Source: a virus
Length of the DNA: 57,349 nt
IMG/VR virus record: IMGVR_UViG_3300032213_002371
Location: 1-57,349 of that record
Direction: 5' to 3' (one strand)
Below, in pieces: positions 31,914 through 39,683 of the stretch. The notes below the pieces were generated by a model. The model was not told the origin of the DNA, did no database searches, and saw only the letters and a program-made list of their open reading frames with translations. The position numbers were made by a program, and so were the translations under genes. Within the stretch, counting starts at the first letter, position 1; each line of letters begins with the position of its first letter.

Positions 31914-33071
31914 ATGGCAACCGATACCGTCCTGCGTCCCCTTTCGGCCCGCAGCGATCCGACTGCGTTCGTGACCGGCTACGAGCACACCGCCGCCGAG
32001 ACGCTCGCGAGTCACCTCGCGTGGCCCAACCGGGACAACGACGCGACCACCTTCGCGTTCTCGATCACCGAGTACCAAGCGACGTTGCTGCTCAACATCA
32101 AGTCGGCGCACTGGGCCGTGCCGCTGTCAGGCCGGTACAATCGCTTCGTCCCGTTCAGCCCCTCGATCCTCGATCCGGTGGCCGACGCCGAGCGAATCGA
32201 TTCGCAGGTTCTTCGCGCGGCCCTCGTCGCCGCGGTGAACACGGCCGAGATCGGGACGACGTTCGGTTCTCGCTCCGTCTACCTCAATGGGATCGACGTG
32301 ATCGGGCTTAGTGCGAGCATGGCGATCACCGCGCCGCTCGATCTTCCGCCGCTCGCGGCGGCGACGAAGGGCGGCTACATCGCCCTGCGTTCCACCGTCG
32401 CTCGGTTCCTCGCCTCGATCATTCTCGCGGCCGAGTTCCGCCGAAACCACAATCTTCCCGGCGGCGAGGTGACCGTGACCGTGGCCATCGCACTCGATGG
32501 TTCGCTGGTGCTGCGCGTCGAGACCGACACGATCACGGCCGTGCTGGAACAGGCGGTGCTCGTGCGGCCGTTCTTTCACGAGGACGCGCTGCTCGCGGAC
32601 TTCATGCGCGAGCCGATCGCGACGGCGACCTTCGATGCCGAGAGCGCGCGGCGCGCGTTCCGCAGTTCAGTCCGCGCCGCGTTCGGCGACGAGACCATAG
32701 TGCCGACCGCGACGATCAAGCATGAGGGCGAATGGTGCCCGACAACCTTGTACGTCGGTGAGACCGGCGTATCGCTCGCGCGGATTCTGTGCCGCGCGCC
32801 GAAGGCCGATGGCGATGTCATGCCGAGCAACGTGCCGGTTACAGCGGACACGCAAGCGTGGCCGTTCTCCAACGTCTCTCGCAGCACGCCGCACACTGGG
32901 GCGCGCGCTTGGCAGATGATCGACGGCGCCGTGTTCGAGGTGCTCCCGTTCATCGCACCGACGTTCACCGTGGGCCTCACCGAGGCCCGCAGCGAGAAGG
33001 CAACCCCGGTCGTTCTCTGGACCGACAACGGTATCCGGCTCACGCTCGCCGCGATGTCGGCGGTGGAGTAA
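31914..33071 (+). CDS. Unknown 385-aa protein
   Basis: ATG 31914 starts two bases after the previous stop, preceded by GAAGGAGAAG. The sequence alternates hydrophobic strands and helices over its whole length (VTVTVAIALDGSLVLRVETD is a clear strand pair), which is loosely like a two- or three-domain clamp. I could not establish homology to any sliding clamp or other family. It is likely co-expressed with the preceding basic protein. Confidence 0.6.
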   Translation: MATDTVLRPLSARSDPTAFVTGYEHTAAETLASHLAWPNRDNDATTFAFSITEYQATLLLNIKSAHWAVPLSGRYNRFVPFSPSILDPVADAERIDSQVLRAALVAAVNTAEIGTTFGSRSVYLNGIDVIGLSASMAITAPLDLPPLAAATKGGYIALRSTVARFLASIILAAEFRRNHNLPGGEVTVTVAIALDGSLVLRVETDTITAVLEQAVLVRPFFHEDALLADFMREPIATATFDAESARRAFRSSVRAAFGDETIVPTATIKHEGEWCPTTLYVGETGVSLARILCRAPKADGDVMPSNVPVTADTQAWPFSNVSRSTPHTGARAWQMIDGAVFEVLPFIAPTFTVGLTEARSEKATPVVLWTDNGIRLTLAAMSAVE

Positions 33072-33074
33072 GCC

Positions 33075-33344
33075 ATGGGCCGCAGGAACAACGACAAGCC
33101 GATCATCATCGAGCACGTTGCACGATTGCCGAAGCGTGAGAAGCCCGCGCAGCGACGACGCCGAGAGCGTCGCGCCGCAGAGCGGGAGTCGCGCGGACTT
33201 CCCGCGTGGCCGAAGGGCTCGTGGGGCGCGATGTGGGACAAAAACGAACCGGCCGAAAAGGCCGATGGAGTGAGAGATGATTCTGAAACTTCCGATCCAG
33301 AAGGACAGGCACTACCTCACGGCAAGCGAGATCCGAGAGCTTAA
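33075..33344 (+). CDS. Arg-rich 89-aa protein
   Basis: GGAG upstream supports ATG 33075. The N-terminal 40 residues are very basic (REKPAQRRRRERRAAERES). The C-terminal part reads through the leader hairpin and start of the next gene (33250-33277), so the true coding extent is uncertain. Confidence 0.45.
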   Translation: MGRRNNDKPIIIEHVARLPKREKPAQRRRRERRAAERESRGLPAWPKGSWGAMWDKNEPAEKADGVRDDSETSDPEGQALPHGKRDPRA

Positions 33345-33729
33345 CGAGTGGTGCGCGCGGCTCGCGCAGTTGCAGTTGCTCGGCGCGACGCTGGAGGACC
33401 ACACCGAGACGGTCACGACGAAGCACGGCGAGACGCGGAAGCAAACGCTCGACGAGGTGCCCGAGCCGTTCGTGGAGCCGCCCGTCGTCAAGTGCGAGAA
33501 GTGCGGCAACGACGAGATCAGGAAGTTCGGCCTCGTGTACTACGAGCGGCAGTACCGAGCGCTCCGGGGCTTCAATAAGAAGGGCGACGTCGGCGTCCGC
33601 GACGACCCCGACTACAACGACATCTCGCGCAACGACCCGATCGAGGCCGTGCGGCCGTTCGCGGGTGAGTGGCTCAAGTGCGACCACTGCCAGCACGAGC
33701 AGCGGCCCGACGTGTTTTTCGAGTGGTAG
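33277..33729 (+). CDS. Zinc-ribbon protein (150 aa)
   Basis: ATG 33277 follows ATGGAGTGAG and the leader hairpin CGGCC-GAAAA-GGCCG (33250-33264). Two CxxC pairs, VKCEKCGNDEI and LKCDHCQHEQ, about 60 residues apart, form a probable zinc ribbon around a variable insert. Role unknown. Confidence 0.65.
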   Translation: MILKLPIQKDRHYLTASEIRELNEWCARLAQLQLLGATLEDHTETVTTKHGETRKQTLDEVPEPFVEPPVVKCEKCGNDEIRKFGLVYYERQYRALRGFNKKGDVGVRDDPDYNDISRNDPIEAVRPFAGEWLKCDHCQHEQRPDVFFEW

Positions 33730-33778
33730 CGAATCGATTCGGGCAACGGACGCGCCGGAAGGCGCAAAGGAAAGACCC

Positions 33779-34030
33779 ATGGTGATGACTCCAGCCCGCG
33801 CGCGGGAACTGATCCTGCTGGTGTTCACGACCGACCGATCCGGCGTGACACCCGCGATGGTTCGCGAGATCCGCGCAGTGCAACCGGACTATCGGGAGCC
33901 TGAGAGCGAGGCGTTGTTCCGCGTCGCGGGCATCCCGTACCCCGGCGTCGCCGTCGTGAAGGACAACCCCGAATCGATTCGCCTGATGGTCGCGGCGGCC
34001 AACGCGGCCGAGATGATGGAGGACGCGTGA
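33779..34030 (+). CDS. Unknown 83-aa protein
   Basis: The leader hairpin GCGCC-GGAA-GGCGC (33752-33765) and AAAGGAAAG point to ATG 33779. The N-terminus looks like a small helical DNA-binding-type segment (ARARELILLVFTTDRSGVTP). A palindrome copy at 33972 encodes PESIRL. It overlaps the next gene by one base. Confidence 0.6.
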   Translation: MVMTPARARELILLVFTTDRSGVTPAMVREIRAVQPDYREPESEALFRVAGIPYPGVAVVKDNPESIRLMVAAANAAEMMEDA

Positions 34031-34221
34031 TGACCCACGCCGAGTACGAGCAAAAGCGGATCGCCCTGCTGACGAACCACCTGTACGCCGCCGCGGTCGC
34101 CGACGTCGATGTGCCGCAAGCCGTAGACCTCGCGCGGCAACTCGCCGACGCGCTGGACCGGCTCGCGCTGGAGATCGATCCGTTCGAGAACATCAACCCC
34201 AACAAGAAGGAGGCCCGATGA
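34030..34221 (+). CDS. Unknown 63-aa helical protein
   Basis: ATG 34030 overlaps the previous stop (TGATG). The product is probably all-helical (RIALLTNHLYAAAVADVDV, then LARQLADALDRLALEI). It overlaps the next gene by four bases, so translation is coupled. Confidence 0.6.
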   Translation: MTHAEYEQKRIALLTNHLYAAAVADVDVPQAVDLARQLADALDRLALEIDPFENINPNKKEAR

Positions 34222-34460
34222 TCTTCCACAAGAGCCAGTACGGCATGTTCGCGGGCGGCTTCGACGCGGACCTTCGCGGGTTCGTCGGCACGACCGCCGA
34301 GGACGTGCTCACGCTCGACTGGCCGGAGACCCCGACGCGCGAACAAGCGCTCGACATCGCGCTGGGCAACACGTTCGTCCAGACGGCCGCCATCGCCCGC
34401 ATTGAGGCGTGGCGCGAGCCGGGGTCTCCGAAGCCGGGGGGGACCGCCGAGATTCGATAA
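34218..34460 (+). CDS. Unknown 80-aa protein
   Basis: AAGAAGGAGGCCCG gives a strong start at ATG 34218. The N-terminus is Gly/Phe-rich (SQYGMFAGGFDADLRGF), followed by an acidic helical part. No family recognised. Confidence 0.6.
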   Translation: MIFHKSQYGMFAGGFDADLRGFVGTTAEDVLTLDWPETPTREQALDIALGNTFVQTAAIARIEAWREPGSPKPGGTAEIR

Positions 34461-34561
34461 TGGCAGTTATCGCAAGTAAAGCCGGGGCGCGATGGGCGCG
34501 ACCCCCGGCTCCGATGACCCCCGGCCGACTCGATTCGGCTGGAAAACAAGGGGAAAACGAA

Positions 34562-34750
34562 ATGGCGAAGTCGAAGAAGCGCGGCCTGTTTGACCTGATG
34601 GACGACCTGACGATCGAGGCAACGGAGGGCGGCAAGTGGGCCGTGCTCCACGAAGACGAGGTGCTGGCCTTGTGCGCCAACGAGTCCATCGCCACGTTCG
34701 TCCAGATGGCGATCCTGACAGCAAACATGAACCCGATCGAGGTGAAGTGA
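34562..34750 (+). CDS. Unknown 62-aa protein
   Basis: AAGGGGAAAACGA precedes ATG 34562. The product is small and mixed-charge (MAKSKKRGLFDLMDDLTIEA at the start). The 100-base gap upstream contains a one-base variant of the dispersed palindrome (GACTCGATTCG near 34517). Confidence 0.6.
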   Translation: MAKSKKRGLFDLMDDLTIEATEGGKWAVLHEDEVLALCANESIATFVQMAILTANMNPIEVK

Positions 34751-35019
34751 TGGACACGATCAACTGGCAGAAGGTCCGCGAGGCCGCGCGCATGATGCTC
34801 ACGCTCAACGCGGGAGAGACCGAGGCGCTGTTCAGCCTCGTCGCGTCGGTCAACGAGACCCGCGACACGCCGAAGCCGGAAGCGCCGACCCGTCCCGACC
34901 CGCGCGGGCGCTACAAGTGCTCGCTGTGCGACAAGGTGCTGCCCACCAAGCGCGGGCGGGGCATCCACGAGGCGCGCGTCCACAAGACCGGTGACTTGTT
35001 CCCGAAGGAGACCAAGTGA
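34750..35019 (+). CDS. C2H2 zinc-finger protein (89 aa)
   Basis: ATG 34750 overlaps the previous stop. A helical N-terminus is followed by a C2H2-type finger (YKCSLCDKVLPTKRGRG then IHEARVH), which in phages often marks small DNA- or protein-binding factors. Confidence 0.7.
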   Translation: MDTINWQKVREAARMMLTLNAGETEALFSLVASVNETRDTPKPEAPTRPDPRGRYKCSLCDKVLPTKRGRGIHEARVHKTGDLFPKETK

Positions 35020-35435
35020 CCGCGGACGAGGCCTACAAAAAGTTCGTCGGCAAGAAGGGCGCGCTGGCCTTCGCGGCCGAGAAGGTCCAATCGATTCTCG
35101 GGCTGGGCTTGGCTAGATCCGGCGACGCGGCGACGTTCTACCGACTCGATGACATCGTCGAACCCGACGAGTCGGTCGAGACCCGCGAGTCCCGCAGTCT
35201 CATGGTGCTCGTCAACCAGCACGAGAACGGCGGGACGTTCTACTGCGACGGCGCCGACAACATCCCCACCGACGAACACTGGCACAACGAGATGGCACCG
35301 TGGAAGGCGGCCGTGCTGGAAGAACTGCGCGTGATCCTGAAGCTCGACGAGGAGGAGAGGGGGTACTGGGACAACGCAGTCGCGATCTTCCGCGGCGAGA
35401 TCATGCACCCAGCCGTCCTGCCCTCGATTCGCTAA
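35016..35435 (+). CDS. Paralogue A of an APWKAA-family protein (139 aa)
   Basis: GTG 35016 overlaps the previous gene (GTGA). The C-terminal half contains APWKAAVLEELRVIL, then LDEEE and FRGEIMHPAV near the end. These match the protein encoded at 35803-36231 (APWKAAACAELLAAL, LDAES, FAGEIAHPAV), so the two are paralogues with different N-termini. A Tyr-Cys-Asp segment (FYCDGAD versus GYCDEAP) is also shared. Function unknown. Confidence 0.65.
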   Translation: MTADEAYKKFVGKKGALAFAAEKVQSILGLGLARSGDAATFYRLDDIVEPDESVETRESRSLMVLVNQHENGGTFYCDGADNIPTDEHWHNEMAPWKAAVLEELRVILKLDEEERGYWDNAVAIFRGEIMHPAVLPSIR

Positions 35436-35470
35436 CCCACGACGCGCCGCACAGGCGCAAGGAGATGATG

Positions 35471-35800
35471 ATGAGCCACCACTACGACCCGATGTTCGAC
35501 GAGGAAGTGCCCGAGGATTGCATCGAGTGCGCGAAGGCGCTCACCGAGGACAACGACACGGGCTTCTGCTGCGACGACCACCGGATCGCGTGGGAGCGTC
35601 GGCAGCGCGCGGCCGACGATGCCTACGCTCAGGCGCTCATCGATGAGGCGAAGTACGGCGCCGAGTGGAAGGCCGAGGCAGCGCGCGGACTCCCCGCGTG
35701 CGACGAGTTCGTAATCCCCGAGCGCCTGCGGCCATCGACGTTCCTCGGACTCGCCATGACCAAGGCGTTCATGCAGACGCCGGAAAGGGAGCGGGTGTAG
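35471..35800 (+). CDS. Unknown 109-aa Cys-containing protein
   Basis: AAGGAG at 35459-35464 lies directly next to ATG 35465 and six bases from ATG 35471; the latter spacing is better. The leader hairpin is GCGCC-GCACA-GGCGC (35444-35458). Near the N-terminus CIEC and FCCDDH suggest a small metal-binding motif. The remainder is helical. It lies between the two paralogues. Confidence 0.6.
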   Translation: MSHHYDPMFDEEVPEDCIECAKALTEDNDTGFCCDDHRIAWERRQRAADDAYAQALIDEAKYGAEWKAEAARGLPACDEFVIPERLRPSTFLGLAMTKAFMQTPERERV

Positions 35801-35802
35801 CC

Positions 35803-36231
35803 ATGGCGAAGGCGAAGTGGACGGTGTACCGCGGCCGGGGCACGCGCCAAAAGATGTCAGACGCAACTCACGCCAAGCGCGTGAAGCGGCTGCTCGACGT
35901 CGCGCAGGGCTTTGCGAAAAGCGTCGGGCTCGTCGTGTACATCGATGATCGGAACGTCACGTTCTGCCGCGAGACAGACAAGTTCTTCGCGGACACGCTC
36001 AGTGTGCTCGTGAGCCCCACGGACGGCGTGCTCGTGCCCGATGGCTGGGAAGGCGACGACGGCGGCTACGGTGACGGCTACTGCGACGAGGCACCGTGGA
36101 AGGCGGCGGCGTGCGCGGAACTGCTGGCCGCGCTGCACCTCGACGCCGAGAGCAAGAAGCATATTGAGTACGCACGAAGCGTGTTCGCGGGCGAGATCGC
36201 GCATCCCGCCGTCGTCTACGCGATGCGATAG
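35803..36231 (+). CDS. Paralogue B of an APWKAA-family protein (142 aa)
   Basis: ATG 35803 follows AAAGGGAGCGGG. The N-terminal half is basic and differs from paralogue A. The C-terminal half shares the APWKAA, LD and GEIxHPAV motifs. Tandem duplication with one gene in between is the simplest explanation. Confidence 0.65.
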   Translation: MAKAKWTVYRGRGTRQKMSDATHAKRVKRLLDVAQGFAKSVGLVVYIDDRNVTFCRETDKFFADTLSVLVSPTDGVLVPDGWEGDDGGYGDGYCDEAPWKAAACAELLAALHLDAESKKHIEYARSVFAGEIAHPAVVYAMR

Positions 36232-36293
36232 GCCCGAATCGATTCGAGGCACGACCAACCTTTGACGGCCCGCTGGGCCAAGGAGCAATACCG

Positions 36294-36680
36294 ATGTGGC
36301 TTTACACGACCCGTGGCTTCTTCTCGATCGTCCGCAACTATGAGTCCCCGAGCGAGGTGCTGGTCCGCGCCCGACTGAAGGGCGACCTCGAAAACCTCCG
36401 CTCCGTGTGGCCGACGCTCACGCCGACGCGCGAGACGAACCGACGCGACTACCGCTTCCGCGCGACGATCGACGTGCGCGAGTTGCCGCTGCTCTTGTCG
36501 AAGCTCGCGAGCGAACTGACGTACACGAACTTCAAGGACGCCGTGGCGGCGAAGCAGGGCCACGAACGCAGCGATCTCTACCATGACGTGTGGCACGTCA
36601 TGGCCGAAGCGCAGGACCGTGAGTTCGCGGCCGACGCTCAGGAGTCGATCACCGCGATGACGAAGGGCGCGAAATACTAG
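36294..36680 (+). CDS. Phage-type small protein MWLYT-GFFS (128 aa)
   Basis: AAGGAG (36280-36285) and the leader hairpin GGCCC-GCT-GGGCC (36267-36279) precede ATG 36294. The N-terminus MWLYTTRGFFSIV, the central ARLKGDLENL and a C-terminal HDVWHVMAEAQ match a widespread family of short phage and bacterial proteins of unknown function, as I recall it. Confidence 0.65.
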   Translation: MWLYTTRGFFSIVRNYESPSEVLVRARLKGDLENLRSVWPTLTPTRETNRRDYRFRATIDVRELPLLLSKLASELTYTNFKDAVAAKQGHERSDLYHDVWHVMAEAQDREFAADAQESITAMTKGAKY

Positions 36681-36701
36681 GATTCGTGATAACGTACCGG
36701 G

Positions 36702-37676
36702 ATGAGCACACTCACCCGAATCGATTCGCCGTCCGTGCCCGCCTCGCTGGCCGAGCCGGTCGCCAAGGCCCGCGATTTCATTGAAGCCAGCGTGCCCGAG
36801 AACACGCGGCGGGCCTACGCGAGCGACTGGGCCCTGTTCACCGAATGGTGCGAAGAGAAGGGCGTGTGCGCCCTGCCCGCGAGCGCCGCCGTCATCGCCG
36901 CCTTCGCGGCCGACGAGTCCAAGGGCTCGAAGCCCTCGACGCTTCGTCGGCGCATGGCCGCGATCCGCAAGGTCCACCAGACCGCGGGGCATCCGAACCC
37001 GTGTGACAACGAAGCCGTGCGCGCCACGCTCAAGGGCATCGAGCGCAGTTACGGCGTGGCACAAGTGGGCAAGGCGCCCGCCACGCGCGCGGCGATCGAG
37101 AAGATGGTCAACGCCTGTGCGCCCAACACGCTCGACGGCCTCCGGTCCCGCGCGATCCTGCTCGTCGGGTACGCGGGTGCGTTCCGACGCAGCGAGCTCG
37201 TCGCGCTCGATTGCGCCGATCTCCGGTGGAGCGACGAGGGCGTCGTCATCACGGTGCGACGGTCGAAGACCGATCAGACCGGCAAGGGGATGGTCAAGGC
37301 GATCCCGTACGTCCGCGACGGCGGGCTCTGCGCGGCGACGGCCCTTCGCGTGTGGCTCACGGCCGCGCGAATCGATTCGGGCCCCGTGTTCCGTTCGTTC
37401 AACCGCGTCGGCACGCCGAAGCCGACTCCGATGAGCGACCACGCAGTCTCGATCATCGTGAAGACCTGCGCGGGTCGCTGCGGCTTCGATGCGAGCGTGT
37501 TCAGCGGGCACTCGCTGCGCGCGGGCCACGTCACCGAGGCACGGAGCCGCGGCGTGGCCGATGCGAGCACGATGAGCACGACGGGGCACAAGCGCGTCGA
37601 GACCCTCGACGGGTACGATCGCCGCGAGAACGCTTTCAGTAAGACGAGCGCCGGGGATGTTCTCCGACCTCGATGA
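36702..37676 (+). CDS. Tyrosine recombinase (integrase/XerC type)
   Basis: The 324-residue protein has an N-terminal SAM-like DNA-binding domain (ENTRRAYASDWALFTEWCEE) and a catalytic domain with Arg162 (FRRSEL), His270-x2-Arg273 (GHSLRAGH), His296 (STTGHKR) and the nucleophile Tyr305 (DGYDRRE). It could integrate the genome or resolve multimers. No tRNA gene or clear core site is next to it, so resolution is as likely as integration. A palindrome copy lies inside its first codons (36719), another at 37370. Confidence 0.9.
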   Translation: MSTLTRIDSPSVPASLAEPVAKARDFIEASVPENTRRAYASDWALFTEWCEEKGVCALPASAAVIAAFAADESKGSKPSTLRRRMAAIRKVHQTAGHPNPCDNEAVRATLKGIERSYGVAQVGKAPATRAAIEKMVNACAPNTLDGLRSRAILLVGYAGAFRRSELVALDCADLRWSDEGVVITVRRSKTDQTGKGMVKAIPYVRDGGLCAATALRVWLTAARIDSGPVFRSFNRVGTPKPTPMSDHAVSIIVKTCAGRCGFDASVFSGHSLRAGHVTEARSRGVADASTMSTTGHKRVETLDGYDRRENAFSKTSAGDVLRPR

Positions 37677-37704
37677 GACGGCCGACACGGCCAAGGTGAA
37701 GACG

Positions 37705-37959
37705 ATGGCTCAGGTGAAGGGCATGCACGGCGCAACGCAGGGCTTCGGCACGATCTGCATGCCGAAGGGAACGTCGATGGTGTTCGTGGAGTATCGCTAT
37801 GACCGGCGGGACGACGGCCACTTCTACGGCTCGGTCTCGACGTGGAACCACGAGCAAGATGGCGCCGGTCTCGTGGCCGTGATGTCGCGCGCACTCCCCA
37901 CGCGGGCGGCGATGCTCGACTGGATCTTCAAGAAGGCCGACAAGGTCTCGGAGGCGTAG
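37705..37959 (+). CDS. Unknown 84-aa protein
   Basis: Two starts are possible: ATG 37657, overlapping the recombinase end, or ATG 37705, which has AAGGTGAAGACG before it and is preferred. The product looks like a small alpha/beta fold (MVFVEYRYDRRDDGHFYG, then AAMLDWIFKKADKV). It abuts the next gene. Confidence 0.55.
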   Translation: MAQVKGMHGATQGFGTICMPKGTSMVFVEYRYDRRDDGHFYGSVSTWNHEQDGAGLVAVMSRALPTRAAMLDWIFKKADKVSEA

Positions 37960-38244
37960 ATGGGACGACCGAACGTAGTGGACGCACCGATCATCGAGGC
38001 CCTGCGCGCGGCCGGTAGCGACGGCATCCTCGCCACCGACATCGTCGGGGCGATCGGCGTGCAGGTGAGCGTGCGCGGGGCTCAGTTCGCGCTGGAGCGC
38101 CTGATGGCGACGGGCACACTCGGCCGTCGCTTCGAGTGGGCGCTGTGGCCCGAGGGCACGCCGAAGGCGGGCTTGCCGCGGACGCGCGTGTACCGCTACT
38201 TCGTGCGCGAGTTTGCTCCCGAGGACGCCGAGGTGGTAGCGTAG
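37960..38244 (+). CDS. Probable winged-helix DNA-binding protein (94 aa)
   Basis: ATG 37960 follows the previous stop directly, with GGAGG at about 37950. IIEALRAAGSDGILATDIVG, then a second helix (GAQFALERLMATGTLGRR) and a likely wing resemble winged-helix regulators. It is the last gene of the rightward accessory block and may regulate the recombinase region. Confidence 0.6.
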   Translation: MGRPNVVDAPIIEALRAAGSDGILATDIVGAIGVQVSVRGAQFALERLMATGTLGRRFEWALWPEGTPKAGLPRTRVYRYFVREFAPEDAEVVA

Positions 38245-38271
38245 CGCGCGAGAGGCTCCGCTTCAAAAGGC

Positions 38272-38304
38272 GAAGGCCCGCCGGGTTGATCCCGACGGGC
38301 CTTC
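38272..38304. terminator. Bidirectional terminator between converging blocks
   Basis: GAAGGCCCGCCGGG (38272-38285) pairs with CCCGACGGGCCTTC (38291-38304) with one mismatch and a 5-base loop. TGCTTTT follows on the plus strand, and CAAAAGG upstream gives TTTTG on the minus strand. It separates the rightward gene ending at 38244 from the leftward gene ending at 38333. Confidence 0.85.
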
Positions 38305-38332
38305 TGCTTTTCGGCGTCGAGCCGAAACCTGA

Positions 38333-38446
38333 CTACTTCTTGTGCTTCGCCTTGATGCAGTTGCCGCGCTTGCCGAAGCGATAGCCCTTCTTGAGCTTGC
38401 CCTTCGCGGTGAGGCAGGACTTGTGGGACTTCTTGTGACGAGCCAT
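38333..38446 (-). CDS. Small Lys-rich protein (37 aa)
   Basis: AGGAGAAGTACC precedes the ATG (38446). The 37-residue product starts MARHKKSHKSCL, has two cysteines and is about one-third lysine or arginine. It is the last gene of the leftward virion block and resembles the other small basic Cys proteins. Confidence 0.7.
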   Translation of the reverse strand: MARHKKSHKSCLTAKGKLKKGYRFGKRGNCIKAKHKK

Positions 38447-38519
38447 GGTACTTCTCCTCTCTGGACTTTGCGCCCGAACCATTCGGACGCGGTTATTGGG
38501 CGCGAAGCCCGAATCGATT

Positions 38520-39350
38520 CTACTTGCGGCCCTTCTTGGCCGACTTCTTCTTGGAAGCCTTCTTCTTTGCGCGGGTCGCGGCAGCCTTCGCTGCGGCGGC
38601 CGAACGCGCGGCCTTCTTGGCCTCGGCAGCGGCTTCCTTGGCCTTGCGCGCGTCGCCGAGACGCTTGAAGTCCTCGGCCATCGCCTTGAAGTCCGCTTCC
38701 TGCTGCTTGAAGCGCTTGAACTCCTCGGTGTCGCGGGTCACGTCGCGCTCGAACTGGACCTGCTGGCCGATTTCCTTGATCGCCTGAGCCACGTTCGCGT
38801 TGGCCTTGCGCCGGATCGCGGCGCTGACCTCGACGTTGTAGCACGCGCGGTCGGAGATGATGCGACCACGCTCGCCCTTGGGGTCGAGGAACGCGCGGCC
38901 GTCGCGGTCGTGCACGCGGATACCCGCGGACATGAGCGAGAGAAGCTCGTTCGCGGCGCGGCGCGAGACCTTGTCACCACCGAACTCGCCGGGGCACACC
39001 TTCATCGTCTTCGCGAAGGCTGACGGGCGCTCGGCCACAACGGAGCCGCGGATCACGAGCTTGTTGTCGCCCGTGGACTGGATGCCATCGGCCTCGTCGA
39101 AGTCGTTGATGACGAAGCTCGACACGACGCGCTTGATCGCCGAGACCGGAAGGCCCGCGGCCTTCGTCGCTTGGGGATACTTCGCGAGGAAGTCGTCGAC
39201 GGCCTTCGCGCGGGACTCCGACAGACTCTTCTGGAGCGCCCTGAGTTCCTTCTTCGCCTCGGGCGGGAGGTTCTTCGCCTTCTTGTTCTCGGCCGCGATG
39301 CCAGTCACGGCGGCGAGACCGGCGAGCGCGTGCTTGAGCGGGCTGTGCAT
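38520..39350 (-). CDS. 276-aa protein with histone-like Lys/Ala tail
   Basis: Residues 1-190 look like a globular alpha/beta domain (SFVINDFDEADG, LVIRGSVVAERPSA). From about 195 a charged coiled coil leads into a 35-residue tail made almost only of Ala, Lys, Arg and Ser (ending KKKASKKKSAKKGRK), like histone H1 or bacterial HU-type extensions. This suggests DNA binding or DNA condensation in the particle, inferred from composition. A palindrome copy (38512) overlaps the end. Confidence 0.65.
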   Translation of the reverse strand: MHSPLKHALAGLAAVTGIAAENKKAKNLPPEAKKELRALQKSLSESRAKAVDDFLAKYPQATKAAGLPVSAIKRVVSSFVINDFDEADGIQSTGDNKLVIRGSVVAERPSAFAKTMKVCPGEFGGDKVSRRAANELLSLMSAGIRVHDRDGRAFLDPKGERGRIISDRACYNVEVSAAIRRKANANVAQAIKEIGQQVQFERDVTRDTEEFKRFKQQEADFKAMAEDFKRLGDARKAKEAAAEAKKAARSAAAAKAAATRAKKKASKKKSAKKGRK

Positions 39351-39416
39351 GGGTAGATCTCCTTCGCGGGCCCGAGTATCGCGCGGGTGCGCGAACTCGG
39401 CAACATGGGTGTGGGC

Positions 39417-39683
39417 TTAGGCGCCCAATCGATTCGCCGCCTTGGTGAGTACGAGGGCCCCGCCAACTCCGGCGGCTGTGGTGACGAGCCCTTCCGTGAA
39501 TCCGATCTCGTGGCCCATCGCCCAGACGACCACGGACGAAAAGCTGCCCCAGAAGCTCATGCAGAGGTCACAGGAGAGCGGCTTTTCCAGAAGCCACTCG
39601 GCCTTGCCGTGATCCTGCGCGACCGTGCGGGCGATGGCCGTGATGCCCGCGGCCGACATGGCGATGAGGATCGCGAGGCTCAT
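39417..39683 (-). CDS. Two-pass membrane protein with CxxC (88 aa)
   Basis: An N-terminal membrane helix (LAILIAMSAAGITAIA) is followed by LSCDLCMSFWGSF, similar to small membrane proteins of the DUF1360 type, and by a second hydrophobic segment (GLVTTAAGVGGALVL). It overlaps the next upstream gene by four bases. The palindrome at 39427 lies in its last codons. Confidence 0.65.
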   Translation of the reverse strand: MSLAILIAMSAAGITAIARTVAQDHGKAEWLLEKPLSCDLCMSFWGSFSSVVVWAMGHEIGFTEGLVTTAAGVGGALVLTKAANRLGA

